A stretch of DNA of 46,099 nt from Reyranella sp. GTDB taxonomy: Bacteria > Pseudomonadota > Alphaproteobacteria > Reyranellales > Reyranellaceae. The notes below the pieces were generated by a model. The model was not told the DNA's origin, did not search any database, and saw only the letters and a list, made by a program, of their open reading frames with translations. The position numbers were made by a program, and so were the translations under genes. The stretch is from NCBI GenBank assembly GCA_029946105.1, contig JAQSDW010000086.1, forward strand, positions 1 through 46,099, read 5' to 3'. Numbering within the stretch: position 1 is the first letter of the stretch; each line of letters opens with the position of its first letter. Positions 32,354 to 40,461 of the stretch are shown piece by piece.

Positions 32354-33331
32354 GTGAAGCTTCGCCGCAGGCAGTTCCAGCAACTGGCAGCCAGCGCTCT
32401 GGCGCTGCCCGCCGTCCCGAGAGTAGCCATGGCGCAGGCCTATCCGGCTCAGCCGGTGCGCCTGATCGTGGGTTTTGCCGCGGGCCAGGCGATCGACATC
32501 CTGGCGCGCCTGATCGCGCAATCCCTGTCCGAACAGTTCAACCAGCAGTTCATCGTCGAGAACAAGCCGGGTGCCGGCGGCAACATCGCGACCGAGGCGG
32601 TGGCGCGCGCGCCGGCCGATGCCTACACGCTGATGGTGATCGGCGCCAACAACCCGATCAACACCACGCTCTACGCCAACCTCGGCTTCGACCTGCTGCG
32701 CGATTTTGCGCCGGTGGCCGGCATCTACCGCGTGTACCAGGTCATGGAAGTGACTCCAGCGTTCCCGGCGCGGACCGTTGCCGAATTCATCGCCTACGCC
32801 AAAGCCAACCCGGGCAAAATCAACTTCGGATCCGCCGGCACCGGTTCGGTAGCGCACGTCAGCGGCGAATTGTTCAAAATGATGGCCGGCGTCGATATGC
32901 AGCACGTGCCCTATCGCGGCGCGCCGCTGGCCCTCGCCGACCTGCTCGGCGGCCAGGTCCAGGTCATGTTCGACAACCTGCCGTCATCGATCGAGCATAT
33001 CAGGGCGGGCCGCCTGCGGCCGCTCGGCGTGTCGACCGTGACGCGGCTGGAACTCCTGCCCGATGTGCCGCCGATCGGCGAGACCGTGCCGGGATACGAG
33101 ACCAGCGCCTTTGCCGGCATCGGCGCGCCGGCAAGCACACCGCGCGAGATCATCGACAAGCTCAACCGGGCGGTCGGTATCGGCCTCGCCAACCCGAAGC
33201 TCAGCGCCAAGATCCTCGACATGGGCGGCGTGCCGATGCCGATGACGCCCGCCGAGTTCGGCGCGTTCCTCGCCACGGAAACCGCGAAGTGGGCCAAGGT
33301 GATCCGGGCTGCCAACATCAAACCCGCCTGA
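32354..33331 (+). CDS. Tripartite tricarboxylate transporter substrate-binding protein (TctC/Bug), second copy
   Basis: A 325-residue periplasmic solute-binding protein of the Bug family. The signal region MKLRRRQFQQLAASALALPA contains adjacent arginines and ends near AMAQA, so export may be Tat-dependent. Hallmarks are YPAQPVRLIVGFAAGQAID, FIVENKPGAGGNIATEAV and QHVPYRGAPLALADLLGGQV. A GTG start with a GGGAGGAACC site is seen. TctA/TctB are absent. It is not a recent duplicate of the protein at 1816: many core positions differ, including AAGQAID for APAGPTD in the ligand loop, so the ligand probably differs. Confidence 0.92.
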   Translation: MKLRRRQFQQLAASALALPAVPRVAMAQAYPAQPVRLIVGFAAGQAIDILARLIAQSLSEQFNQQFIVENKPGAGGNIATEAVARAPADAYTLMVIGANNPINTTLYANLGFDLLRDFAPVAGIYRVYQVMEVTPAFPARTVAEFIAYAKANPGKINFGSAGTGSVAHVSGELFKMMAGVDMQHVPYRGAPLALADLLGGQVQVMFDNLPSSIEHIRAGRLRPLGVSTVTRLELLPDVPPIGETVPGYETSAFAGIGAPASTPREIIDKLNRAVGIGLANPKLSAKILDMGGVPMPMTPAEFGAFLATETAKWAKVIRAANIKPA

Positions 33332-33394
33332 CGTCCCCCGCCGGGCCGAAAGACCTTCCTCGACGGTCTGGGCGTCGGATAGTGTCCCAGCAGC

Positions 33395-34174
33395 ATGAAA
33401 CGAATCCTGATCATCGGCATCGGTGCCGGCGACCCCGACTACATCACCGTGCAGGGCATAAAAGCCCTGAACCGCGTCGACGTCTTTCTCCTGATGGACA
33501 AGGGTCGCATCAAGGGAAAGCTGCGGGATGTGCGCGAGGAGATCTGCCGCCGCCACATCGCGCCGGGACACGCGCACCGCTTCGCCGAGGCGCCGAGCCC
33601 GCCGCGCGACACGCAGCCGGCGGACTATCGCGCAAGCGTCGACGAGCTGAACGCGGCCAAGCAGGCGGTGTATGAGGCGATGATCGCGGACGAGATGAAG
33701 GACGATGAGACCGCCGGCATCCTCGTATGGGGCGATCCCATGCTCTACGACAGCACCATCCGCAATATCGAGGCGATCATCGCCACCGACCGGCACGCCA
33801 TCGACTATGAAGTGATCCCCGGCATCACCGCGGTGCAGGCGCTGGCGGCGCGGCACAGGATCCCGCTCAACCGCATCGCCGAGCCGGTGCTGCTCACCAC
33901 AGGCCGCAAGCTGGCCGAGGGCTTCCCCGATGGCATCGACAGCGCCGCCGTGCTGCTCGACGGCGAAGACACGTTCAGGCGCTTTGCGGACGCCGGCGTT
34001 CACGGCGACATGGACATCTACTGGGGCGCCTATCTCGGCACGCCCGACGAAATCCTGATCTCGGGCAAGCTTGCGGACGTGGCCGGCGAGATCCACCGCC
34101 GCCGCACCGAGGCGCGGCGGGAGAACGGCTGGATCATGGATACGTATTTGATTCGAAGGACGGTTGGTAGATGA
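33395..34174 (+). CDS. cobF: Precorrin-6A synthase (deacetylating) CobF
   Basis: A 259-residue S-adenosylmethionine-dependent methyltransferase that methylates C1 of precorrin-5 and removes the acetyl group in the aerobic cobalamin pathway. The N-terminal strand motif is IGIGAGDPDYITVQGI, and the SAM-site region GILVWGDPMLYDSTI and EVIPGITAVQALAARH follow. Family-typical later motifs are NRIAEPVLLTTGRKLAEG and YWGAYLGTPDEILISG. No other cobalamin gene is in the window; the operon must be elsewhere, as is common for cobF. The gene follows the TctC gene by 63 bp. Confidence 0.95.
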   Translation: MKRILIIGIGAGDPDYITVQGIKALNRVDVFLLMDKGRIKGKLRDVREEICRRHIAPGHAHRFAEAPSPPRDTQPADYRASVDELNAAKQAVYEAMIADEMKDDETAGILVWGDPMLYDSTIRNIEAIIATDRHAIDYEVIPGITAVQALAARHRIPLNRIAEPVLLTTGRKLAEGFPDGIDSAAVLLDGEDTFRRFADAGVHGDMDIYWGAYLGTPDEILISGKLADVAGEIHRRRTEARRENGWIMDTYLIRRTVGR

Positions 34175-34277
34175 CCCCACAATTCGACCAACCTAACCAG
34201 CTCCGCCCGGCGACCATTCGCGGCCTTTCTTCGGGCCGATTCAGGGCGCCCGCTCCGAGCCGGTCGACAGGCGGCCA

Positions 34278-34763
34278 TCAGACCTTGCGGGCCAACAGGT
34301 CGGCATACCGCTTGAGGTACAGCGGCCAACCCTGATCGCCAGCAACACCGTCGCGCTCGCTTTCCCAGCCTTCGCCGTGGCGTTCCAGATTCCGGTGCTC
34401 GATCTCGACGCGGGTGCGGTCAGCCGTCTCGGCGGTAAAGCGCACTTCCCACTCGCTGGCCTTCGCCGGATCGCTCTCGATCTGCCATTGCGGGCTGATG
34501 TCCCAGCTCAGGAGCACCCGGTCGGGTGGCTCGTAGGCCAGCACGCGCGCCCAGCGGCATTCGCTGCCGTCGACGCCACGATCATAGAGGTAACCGCCGA
34601 CCCGAGGCTCGAACACCGTCTCGGCGATCGGGACAGCGAGCAGGTTGTGCTCGGACGGTTTGAAACTGCCGAAGCCCTCGGTGAAGACCTTGAATGCGCG
34701 CTCGATCGGCGCCTCGACCACGACGGACTGCTTCACGGACGCAACTGATATTTGGGGGTTCAT
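34278..34763 (-). CDS. SRPBCC/AHSA1-type domain protein
   Basis: A 161-residue helix-grip (START-like) protein of the AHSA1/YndB type that binds hydrophobic ligands or acts as an ATPase activator. It opens VKQSVVVEAPIERAFKVFTEG, with FEPRVGGYLYDRGVDG and WARVLAYEPPDRVLLSWDIS in the middle, and ends ERDGVAGDQGWPLYLKRYAD. Its start overlaps the stop of the ArsR gene by four bases (ATGA), so it is translationally coupled to it. This ArsR-SRPBCC arrangement is widespread; the ligand is unknown. Regulation should follow the promoter at 35080-35112. Confidence 0.92.
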   Translation of the reverse strand: MNPQISVASVKQSVVVEAPIERAFKVFTEGFGSFKPSEHNLLAVPIAETVFEPRVGGYLYDRGVDGSECRWARVLAYEPPDRVLLSWDISPQWQIESDPAKASEWEVRFTAETADRTRVEIEHRNLERHGEGWESERDGVAGDQGWPLYLKRYADLLARKV

Positions 34764-35077
34764 CGTGACTCCTCTGGTGGTTGCTCGACGGCGACCTTGT
34801 AGGCCGCCAGCGTTTTGCTCCAGAACCGGTCGAGCCAGGCACGCATCTGGCCAAGCCCGTATGGATCGATGTGGTAGACGTTGCTCGCACCCTTCGGCTC
34901 GGCACGAACCAACTGCGATTCGCGCAGCACCTTGAGGTGCTGGGAAACAGCCGACTGCGAGACCGGAACCCGCCGGGTGATCTCGGCGACTGAGCGCGGG
35001 CGCTCCGAGATCAGCTCGAATATCGTGCGGCGGGTCGGATCACCGAGGGCAGCCAGTTGGGCACCATCAACAGCCAT
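34760..35077 (-). CDS. ArsR-family winged-helix transcriptional regulator
   Basis: A 105-residue ArsR/SmtB-type repressor. The signature LAALGDPTRRTIFELISERP is followed by the HTH VAEITRRVPVSQSAVSQHLK with recognition helix SQSAVSQHLKVLRE, then a wing (KGASNVYHIDP). The usual metal-binding Cys residues (ELCVCDL) are absent, so this is probably a non-metal ArsR regulator of the partner SRPBCC gene. The ATG at 35077 has no ribosome binding site. A palindromic operator and promoter lie directly before it, indicating autoregulation and perhaps leaderless translation. Confidence 0.95.
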   Translation of the reverse strand: MAVDGAQLAALGDPTRRTIFELISERPRSVAEITRRVPVSQSAVSQHLKVLRESQLVRAEPKGASNVYHIDPYGLGQMRAWLDRFWSKTLAAYKVAVEQPPEESR

Positions 35078-35079
35078 GG

Positions 35080-35112
35080 CTTATGATTAGTGTAAACTAA
35101 TATAAGTGTCAA
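35080..35112 (-). promoter_or_regulatory. Promoter and palindromic operator of the arsR gene
   Basis: Minus strand: perfect -35 TTGACA (35107-35112), 17-bp spacer, -10 candidate TAATCA (35084-35089). A palindrome overlaps the spacer and -10: arms ATTAGT/ACTAAT around GTAA (35086-35101), extended by CTTAT (35080-35084) and ATAAG (35102-35106) with one extra base. AT-rich in a GC-rich window. Expected transcription start is at or within one base of the ATG at 35077. Confidence 0.8.
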
Positions 35113-35252
35113 TCGGGGCGTTCGCAACGTGCCGGGGCGCGACACCGCGGCTTCAGGCGGGTTCGAATGGTGAGGGTTCAAACGCACCGTCGTATGGCAG
35201 ACCCTGGCTCTGGCGTAGAATTTCCCGAACTAGCCCGAATCGGAGCGCTGCA

Positions 35253-35684
35253 ATGACCAAGATGAAGACTGGCGGCTGCGTGTGCGGCGCGGTGCGGTTC
35301 AGGACGACCGCCGAGCCGTCGCGCATCACGATCTGCCATTGCGCCTGGTGCCAGCGACGCACCGGCACCGCCTTCGGCACGGAGGTCGTCTTCAACAGCG
35401 ACGAGGTCGAGATCACGGGGCAGCATGTCTCGCGCTATCGGCACGTGTCAGACGAATCGGGGAGATGGCTCGACCTCGAGTTCTGCGCGAGATGCGGCAG
35501 CAACCTCGGCTTCACCCTGGAGGCGGTGCCGGGCGTGCGCACCCTGCCGGCCGGTGCGTTCGACGATCCCACGTGGATCCGCGCCGACCGTTACAAGATA
35601 CGACACGTTTTTCTTCGCTCGAAGCGCGAGTGGTCGGACCTCTCGCCACTCGTCGAGCAATATGAAGCGCACTTTCGCAAGTAG
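35253..35684 (+). CDS. GFA family zinc-binding protein
   Basis: A 143-residue protein of the glutathione-dependent formaldehyde-activating (GFA, formerly DUF636) fold. Zinc-binding cysteines are visible: GGCVCGAV (Cys9, Cys11), CHCAWC (Cys28, 30, 33) and FCARCGSNLGF (Cys78, Cys81). The family binds two zinc ions; only some members act on S-hydroxymethylglutathione, so the role is unknown. GGAG site before the ATG at 35253; a longer frame beginning at 35106 has no family similarity. The gene is divergent from arsR and 18 bp from the stop of the convergent hydrolase gene. Confidence 0.9.
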   Translation: MTKMKTGGCVCGAVRFRTTAEPSRITICHCAWCQRRTGTAFGTEVVFNSDEVEITGQHVSRYRHVSDESGRWLDLEFCARCGSNLGFTLEAVPGVRTLPAGAFDDPTWIRADRYKIRHVFLRSKREWSDLSPLVEQYEAHFRK

Positions 35685-35702
35685 AGAAACCGATGCCGAT
35701 CT

Positions 35703-36512
35703 TCAGGTCGGCAATCCGCCGATCCAGCTCACCACCTGCGCCGAGGCGGCAAAATCGGTGTCGCGATGGCCGGCATTGACGACGATGTACTTGCTGTAGG
35801 GGTTCTTGGCGGCAGGCTTGTAGACGTTCGCCTCATTGTAGTTGAACGCCGGATCCTGCCTGCCCATCACCATCAGCAGTGGAATGCTGGGAGGCAGGAG
35901 CGGCGCTTGGGCCTGCATGGCCGCTTGGCCACGCGGGTTCATCCAGCTGAGATAAGCCGCGGCAGTCGTGTTGATCGTGAGCTTGCTACCCTGATTATCG
36001 TCCGAGCCCTTGAAGAGCTGAGCGCCCTGGCCTTCCTTGACCATCGCCGCCGCCTTTTCCAGAAGGCCGGGCACATCGGAATAGGTCCGAGACACATAAG
36101 CGGGACTATGGCCGGGGGCCAGCATGACGCAGGCCGCGATGTTCTGGCGGGCGACGGCATAGGAGAGCGCCATGTTGGCGCCGAGGCTTTGTCCGCCGAC
36201 GACGATCCGTTGTGCCCCCTGTCCGCGCAGCTGAGCGACAAAACCGTCGATCATCGCGTGGACCTGATCGACGGTCACGGAGATGCGCTCCCAGCCCTGC
36301 CCTTCCCACGGCATCGAGGGCATGAGCACCCTGGCACCGATACCAGATAGCTTGGACGAGATGTCGTTGAGGCCCGGCGTGCCCGGCCGTCCCTGCTTGC
36401 CGTGCATCAGTAGGACACCGAACGTGCCGCCGGCTTGGGCGATGGCGAGATCCGTCGATGCGGCGAAGGTGGCGGCGGCGGATACGCCGGCGAAAAATTC
36501 CCTGCGTTTCAT
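35703..36512 (-). CDS. Alpha/beta hydrolase with Tat-type signal peptide
   Basis: A 269-residue exported alpha/beta hydrolase. Signal MKRREFFAGVSAAATFAAST, with twin Arg, is followed by AIAQA as the likely cleavage site. GVLLMHGKQG is the oxyanion region. The nucleophile is in GGQSLGANM, an acid occurs in MVMGRQDPAF, and His lies in VVNAGHRDTDF. The start at 36512 is supported by a GAGGCGAGAC site and the signal motif; longer frames lose both. It follows the TPR gene by eight bases on the same strand, so they form an operon. Substrate unknown; a periplasmic esterase or peptidase-like role is possible. Confidence 0.88.
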   Translation of the reverse strand: MKRREFFAGVSAAATFAASTDLAIAQAGGTFGVLLMHGKQGRPGTPGLNDISSKLSGIGARVLMPSMPWEGQGWERISVTVDQVHAMIDGFVAQLRGQGAQRIVVGGQSLGANMALSYAVARQNIAACVMLAPGHSPAYVSRTYSDVPGLLEKAAAMVKEGQGAQLFKGSDDNQGSKLTINTTAAAYLSWMNPRGQAAMQAQAPLLPPSIPLLMVMGRQDPAFNYNEANVYKPAAKNPYSKYIVVNAGHRDTDFAASAQVVSWIGGLPT

Positions 36513-36520
36513 GTCTCGCC

Positions 36521-38170
36521 TCACGCGGCCTGTTTGCGGCAGAAGCACGAGGCCCGCACCACGACCTCGGCGCGCGCCGTCGCGAGGTCGAGCCGAGCCT
36601 TGATCAGTGGCGCCTCGACGGTGTCGCCGCGGCGCGTCAGGCATTCATGGAAGCCATGCAGGCTCCAGACGTTCTCCAGGTGCTGGCAGGCGCGGCTGAG
36701 TTTGCCGTCGTAGCCGAGGTCGGCGCGATAGACGGCCTCGGCCTCGGCAACGTGGCCCTGCTCCAGCAGCAGCGCACCCAGCGCGTGGCGGGAAGGCTGC
36801 ATCCAGCCCCACGGTTCGTCGTAGGGCAGCGCATCCTCGAGCTCGACCGCGCGGCGCAGGTGGCCGAACGCGACGTCGTAGTTGGCGCGGCGGTATTCGA
36901 GCTCGCCGCTCAGCATCTGATCGGCGATGGCGAGCAGGTCGACGACGGTGTTGTTGTGCACCCGCCTGGACTCCGGGACCTTGGCCGCGGCTTCGCGGAA
37001 AGCCGCACGGGCCTTCTCTGCCTCGGCGATGTTGCCCAGGGTCGAATGCGCGACGCCCTTGGCGTAAATCATCATCGCCGTCGTCGAGCAGTAGAGTTCG
37101 CGGTCCTTGGGCAGCTCCTGGTCGATGATCTCCTGCCACTTGCCGAAGCGCACCAGCACGTGCTGCTTCATCGGGATGTAGCCCTCGACGAAGTCGGCCA
37201 TGGGCGGCGAGGGAATGCGCAGCAATGCCTCGGGCGTGGTGTCGATGAGTTCCTGCGCCGCCTTGATCGCCGGCGTGTACTGGCCGAGGAACATGGCGCC
37301 GTAGATTATGAAATGATGGTTGTGGGAACGATAGAGCGCGTAGACGTTCATTGCCCCTTCGCGCGCCAGGAACTTGCGATCGGCCTCAACCGCCTTCTGG
37401 TTATAGACGACGACGTCGCGGTAGTTGCCGCACAGCACGTCGATATGCGTCGGCATATGGATCAGATGCCCGGCGTCGGGCACCAGGTCGCGCAGCCGGT
37501 CGCCGACGCGCAGCGCCCGCTGCGGGAACGGCGACATCTCCATCAGATGGACATAGAGATGCAGCAGGCCCGGATGGCTCCACGAGTCCGGCATGTCGCG
37601 GAAGGCGGTCTCGAGCAGATCGACGGCCTCGGCGGTGCCGGCATCCTTGGCGACGCCGCCGGTCGTGAGGTCCCACATCAGCCACGGCGTCTCGTTCATG
37701 ATCGCCTCGACGAAGATGCAGCGGACGTCGAGATCGTCACGATACTTGGCGAAGACCTTGCGCATCTCGACGGTGAAGGCCTTGTCCCAGGCGCGTTGAT
37801 CCTTGATCGGCTCGCGCTGCGGATAGCGCGCCGGCAGAGCGTTGATCAGCGCCTGCTCGACCGGCGTGGCGCGGCTCGCGTTGGCGAGCGCGTTCTGCAT
37901 GGCGTCATAGGCAGCGGCGAGCGCGCGTGCCTTGCCAGCGGGGTCGTAGCGGTGCCAGGGCAAGTTGTAGTTGGGGCCGGCGGCATAGGCGATGCCCCAG
38001 TGGGCCATGGCGCAGCCGGGATCGCTCTCCAGCGCCTTGGCGAAGCACTTGATGGCCTCCTCGTGGTTGAAAGCGAACACCCAGTTGAGGCCGCGGTCGA
38101 ACCAGAGTTGGGCATCGGGCGACTTGGTCGTGATGGCGCGGATATAGCCGCCGAGGTCGTAGTACTCCAT
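36521..38170 (-). CDS. Tetratricopeptide-repeat protein
   Basis: A 549-residue cytoplasmic protein rich in TPR-like helical pairs. Clear units include WFDRGLNWVFAFNHEEAIKC followed by FAKALESDPGCAMAHWGIAY, and HALGALLLEQGHVAEAEAVY near the C-terminus. The conserved segment AGHLIHMPTHIDVLCGNYRD in the middle is typical of a subset of these proteins in soil bacteria. It ends in an unusual Cys-containing tail (RASCFCRKQAA). TPR proteins mediate protein contacts; no partner is known. It is the first gene of a pair with the exported hydrolase. Start at 38170 has a GGGGCGATGAC site. Confidence 0.85.
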   Translation of the reverse strand: MEYYDLGGYIRAITTKSPDAQLWFDRGLNWVFAFNHEEAIKCFAKALESDPGCAMAHWGIAYAAGPNYNLPWHRYDPAGKARALAAAYDAMQNALANASRATPVEQALINALPARYPQREPIKDQRAWDKAFTVEMRKVFAKYRDDLDVRCIFVEAIMNETPWLMWDLTTGGVAKDAGTAEAVDLLETAFRDMPDSWSHPGLLHLYVHLMEMSPFPQRALRVGDRLRDLVPDAGHLIHMPTHIDVLCGNYRDVVVYNQKAVEADRKFLAREGAMNVYALYRSHNHHFIIYGAMFLGQYTPAIKAAQELIDTTPEALLRIPSPPMADFVEGYIPMKQHVLVRFGKWQEIIDQELPKDRELYCSTTAMMIYAKGVAHSTLGNIAEAEKARAAFREAAAKVPESRRVHNNTVVDLLAIADQMLSGELEYRRANYDVAFGHLRRAVELEDALPYDEPWGWMQPSRHALGALLLEQGHVAEAEAVYRADLGYDGKLSRACQHLENVWSLHGFHECLTRRGDTVEAPLIKARLDLATARAEVVVRASCFCRKQAA

Positions 38171-38276
38171 GTCATCGCCCCGTCATGAAATGAACATCGT
38201 GGAATGAACAGCGGTGGCCAAGGTCACATGAACGCGCGGCGGCTTCAACGGCTTCGCCGCCGAGAGTCCGTCGCCG

Positions 38277-39209
38277 CTACATGTAACGCTTCAGCATCGG
38301 CAGTGCATGATGGACACAGTGACGGCCTTCGGCGATCGCCTCCCGTGCCTTGGTGAACTCCATCAGGCCGATGCTGCCCAGCCGCGGCATGAGCAGCACG
38401 TGGGGCGGCTCGCCGGCGAGACGGGTGCGGGTGATGTGGTCCTGCATGATGTTGAGGGAGGTGGCGAGGACGTCGAGATATCCCGGCGCCGCCGCATTTT
38501 GCGGTAGCAGCTCAGGTGCGATCTCCGCCGTCTGCCCGGGCCGCACGCCCGACGCCCGACCCAGCATCCGCCGGAAGAGCTCCGTCGACACGCGTGATGG
38601 TGCCGCCACCGGCAAGGCTGCCCTCTGCTTGTCGAAGCGCCGGCCCACCAGGTCGCCATTGAGGTTGACGGCGATGATCACCTCCGCGCCCAGCGCACGA
38701 CAGACCGAAACCGGCACCGGATTAGAGAGGCCCCCATCCACCAGCCATTTGCCGTCGACCAGGGCGGGGCTGACGATGCCCGGCAGGGCGATCGAGGCAC
38801 GCACGGCATCGAGGATCGGTCCGGTTTGCAGCCAGACCTCGCGGCCACTCGCAAGATCTGTGGCGACGGCCGCGAAGCGCTTGCCGTAACTCTCGATCGG
38901 CGCGTCGATGCCGAGCCGGTGCAGAAGTCCCACGACCTGCTTGCCGTCGATCAAGCCGCCACGCGAAAGCCGGACATCCATCAGACGGACGACCTGACGC
39001 CACGTCGCCGTCTCCGCCCATTGCCTCAGCCCGTCCAGCTTGCCGGCGACATAGGCGGCACCCACCAGCGCGCCGATCGACGTGCCGCAGACGACGTCGG
39101 GCTCGATGCCGGCCTCGATCAACGCGTCGAGGACGCCGATATGCGCCAAGCCGCGCGCCGAACCGCTGCCGAGGGCCAGGCCGATCTTGGGATGTGCCAT
39201 CGCAGGCAT
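38277..39209 (-). CDS. Patatin-like phospholipase (RssA-like)
   Basis: A 310-residue patatin-family acyl hydrolase. The oxyanion motif GSGSARG (14-20) is followed by the nucleophile in CGTSIG (Ser44) and the acid of the catalytic dyad in LVDGGLSNP (Asp158). This Ser-Asp dyad hydrolyses phospholipid or neutral lipid esters. No signal peptide. Start at 39209 is chosen because GGAG lies upstream; an ATG three codons later is possible. It is divergent from the quinone reductase-like gene at 39306, with 96 bp between. Physiological substrate unknown. Confidence 0.9.
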   Translation of the reverse strand: MPAMAHPKIGLALGSGSARGLAHIGVLDALIEAGIEPDVVCGTSIGALVGAAYVAGKLDGLRQWAETATWRQVVRLMDVRLSRGGLIDGKQVVGLLHRLGIDAPIESYGKRFAAVATDLASGREVWLQTGPILDAVRASIALPGIVSPALVDGKWLVDGGLSNPVPVSVCRALGAEVIIAVNLNGDLVGRRFDKQRAALPVAAPSRVSTELFRRMLGRASGVRPGQTAEIAPELLPQNAAAPGYLDVLATSLNIMQDHITRTRLAGEPPHVLLMPRLGSIGLMEFTKAREAIAEGRHCVHHALPMLKRYM

Positions 39210-39305
39210 TATAAGCCCGACTCCTCGCCTCCGGGTCAATCGCGCTTGTTCGTGCTGATGGCGCTTGGCATAAGCGGGCCCACACATAAATGCGGGAGCG
39301 AAAGC

Positions 39306-40448
39306 ATGAGCGACGCCACCAGGATTTTCGGACTGCAGCTTCGCTCCCTGATCAGCAAGGGCGGCGAGCTCGAGCTGTCGCTGGCCAAGGTCGAGATCCC
39401 CGAGCCCGGCCCCGACCAGGTCGTGGTCAAGGTCGAGGCGACGCCGATCAATCCGTCGGACCTCGGCCTCCTTCTGGGACCCGCCGATGCGACGACGTTC
39501 AAGTCGACCGGCAGTGGCGACGGCATCAAAGTGACGGCCAAGGTTCCCGCGGCGGCGCTGCCGTTCCTAGCGACACGGCTCAACGAATCGATGCCGGTCG
39601 GCAACGAGGGCGCCGGCACGGTGGTCAAGGCGGGCTCGTCCGACGCGGCCCAGGCGCTGAAGGGCAAGATGGTGTCGATGGTCGGCGGCTCGATGTACGC
39701 GCAGTACCGCGTGCTGAACGCGCGCGACTGCCAACCGCTGCCTGCCGGCACGACAGCTGCCGAGGGCGCGTCGTGGTTCGTCAATCCGCTGACGGCGCTC
39801 GGCATGACCGAGACCATGAAGCGCGAAGGCCACAAGGCGCTGGTGCATACCGCCGCCGCCTCCAACCTCGGCCAGATGCTGAACAAGATTTGTAACGAGG
39901 ACGGCATCGGCCTGGTGAACATCGTGCGCAGCGCCGAGCAAGCCAAGCTGCTGAAGGGCATCGGCGCCAAGCACGTGGTCGATTCCAGTGCGGCAAGCTT
40001 CACCGACGATCTCACCCAGGCGCTGGTCGAGACCGGCGCCACGATCGCCTTCGACGCCATCGGCGGCGGCAAGCTCGCGAACCAGATCCTGACGGCCATG
40101 GAAATCGCCATCAACAAGACCGCCACGACTTACAGCCGCTACGGCTCTTCCGTGCACAAGCAGGTCTATATCTACGGCGGCCTCAACACCGGCCCTGTCG
40201 AACTGACCCGCAGCTACGGCATGATGTGGGGTGTCGGCGGCTGGCTGCTGACGCCGTTCCTGCAGAAGATCGGCCGGCCCGACCAGGCGCGGCTGCGCGA
40301 GCGCGTCGTGGCGAATCTGAAGACGACGTTCGTCAGCCACTACACCAACGTGATCTCGCTGCCCGAGGCGCTCGATCTCAAGAACATCGCCGCCTACGCC
40401 AAGCGTGCCACCGGCGAGAAGTTCCTGATCAACCCCAACAAGGGCTGA
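39306..40448 (+). CDS. Zinc-independent MDR/quinone oxidoreductase-like protein
   Basis: A 380-residue medium-chain dehydrogenase/reductase without zinc ligands. The N-terminal domain has VEATPINPSDLGLLLG and MPVGNEGAGTVVKAG. The Rossmann region reads HTAAASNLGQMLNKIC, then GLVNIVRSAEQAKLLKGIGA and TIAFDAIGGGKLANQIL. This is the quinone reductase/enoyl reductase branch. GGGAG site before the ATG. It is convergent with the luciferase-like gene, 13 bases apart. The substrate, probably a quinone, enone or enoyl-CoA, is unknown. Confidence 0.9.
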   Translation: MSDATRIFGLQLRSLISKGGELELSLAKVEIPEPGPDQVVVKVEATPINPSDLGLLLGPADATTFKSTGSGDGIKVTAKVPAAALPFLATRLNESMPVGNEGAGTVVKAGSSDAAQALKGKMVSMVGGSMYAQYRVLNARDCQPLPAGTTAAEGASWFVNPLTALGMTETMKREGHKALVHTAAASNLGQMLNKICNEDGIGLVNIVRSAEQAKLLKGIGAKHVVDSSAASFTDDLTQALVETGATIAFDAIGGGKLANQILTAMEIAINKTATTYSRYGSSVHKQVYIYGGLNTGPVELTRSYGMMWGVGGWLLTPFLQKIGRPDQARLRERVVANLKTTFVSHYTNVISLPEALDLKNIAAYAKRATGEKFLINPNKG

Positions 40449-40461
40449 GGCCGAACGGCGC

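Noticed and set aside
34221..34238. Possible terminator CGGCC/GGCCG after the SRPBCC gene
   Set aside because: Short stem, long loop and no T-run on the minus strand.
36458..38188. Plus-strand frame opposite the TPR gene
   Set aside because: Mirror of the TPR coding strand, no start site or family motif.
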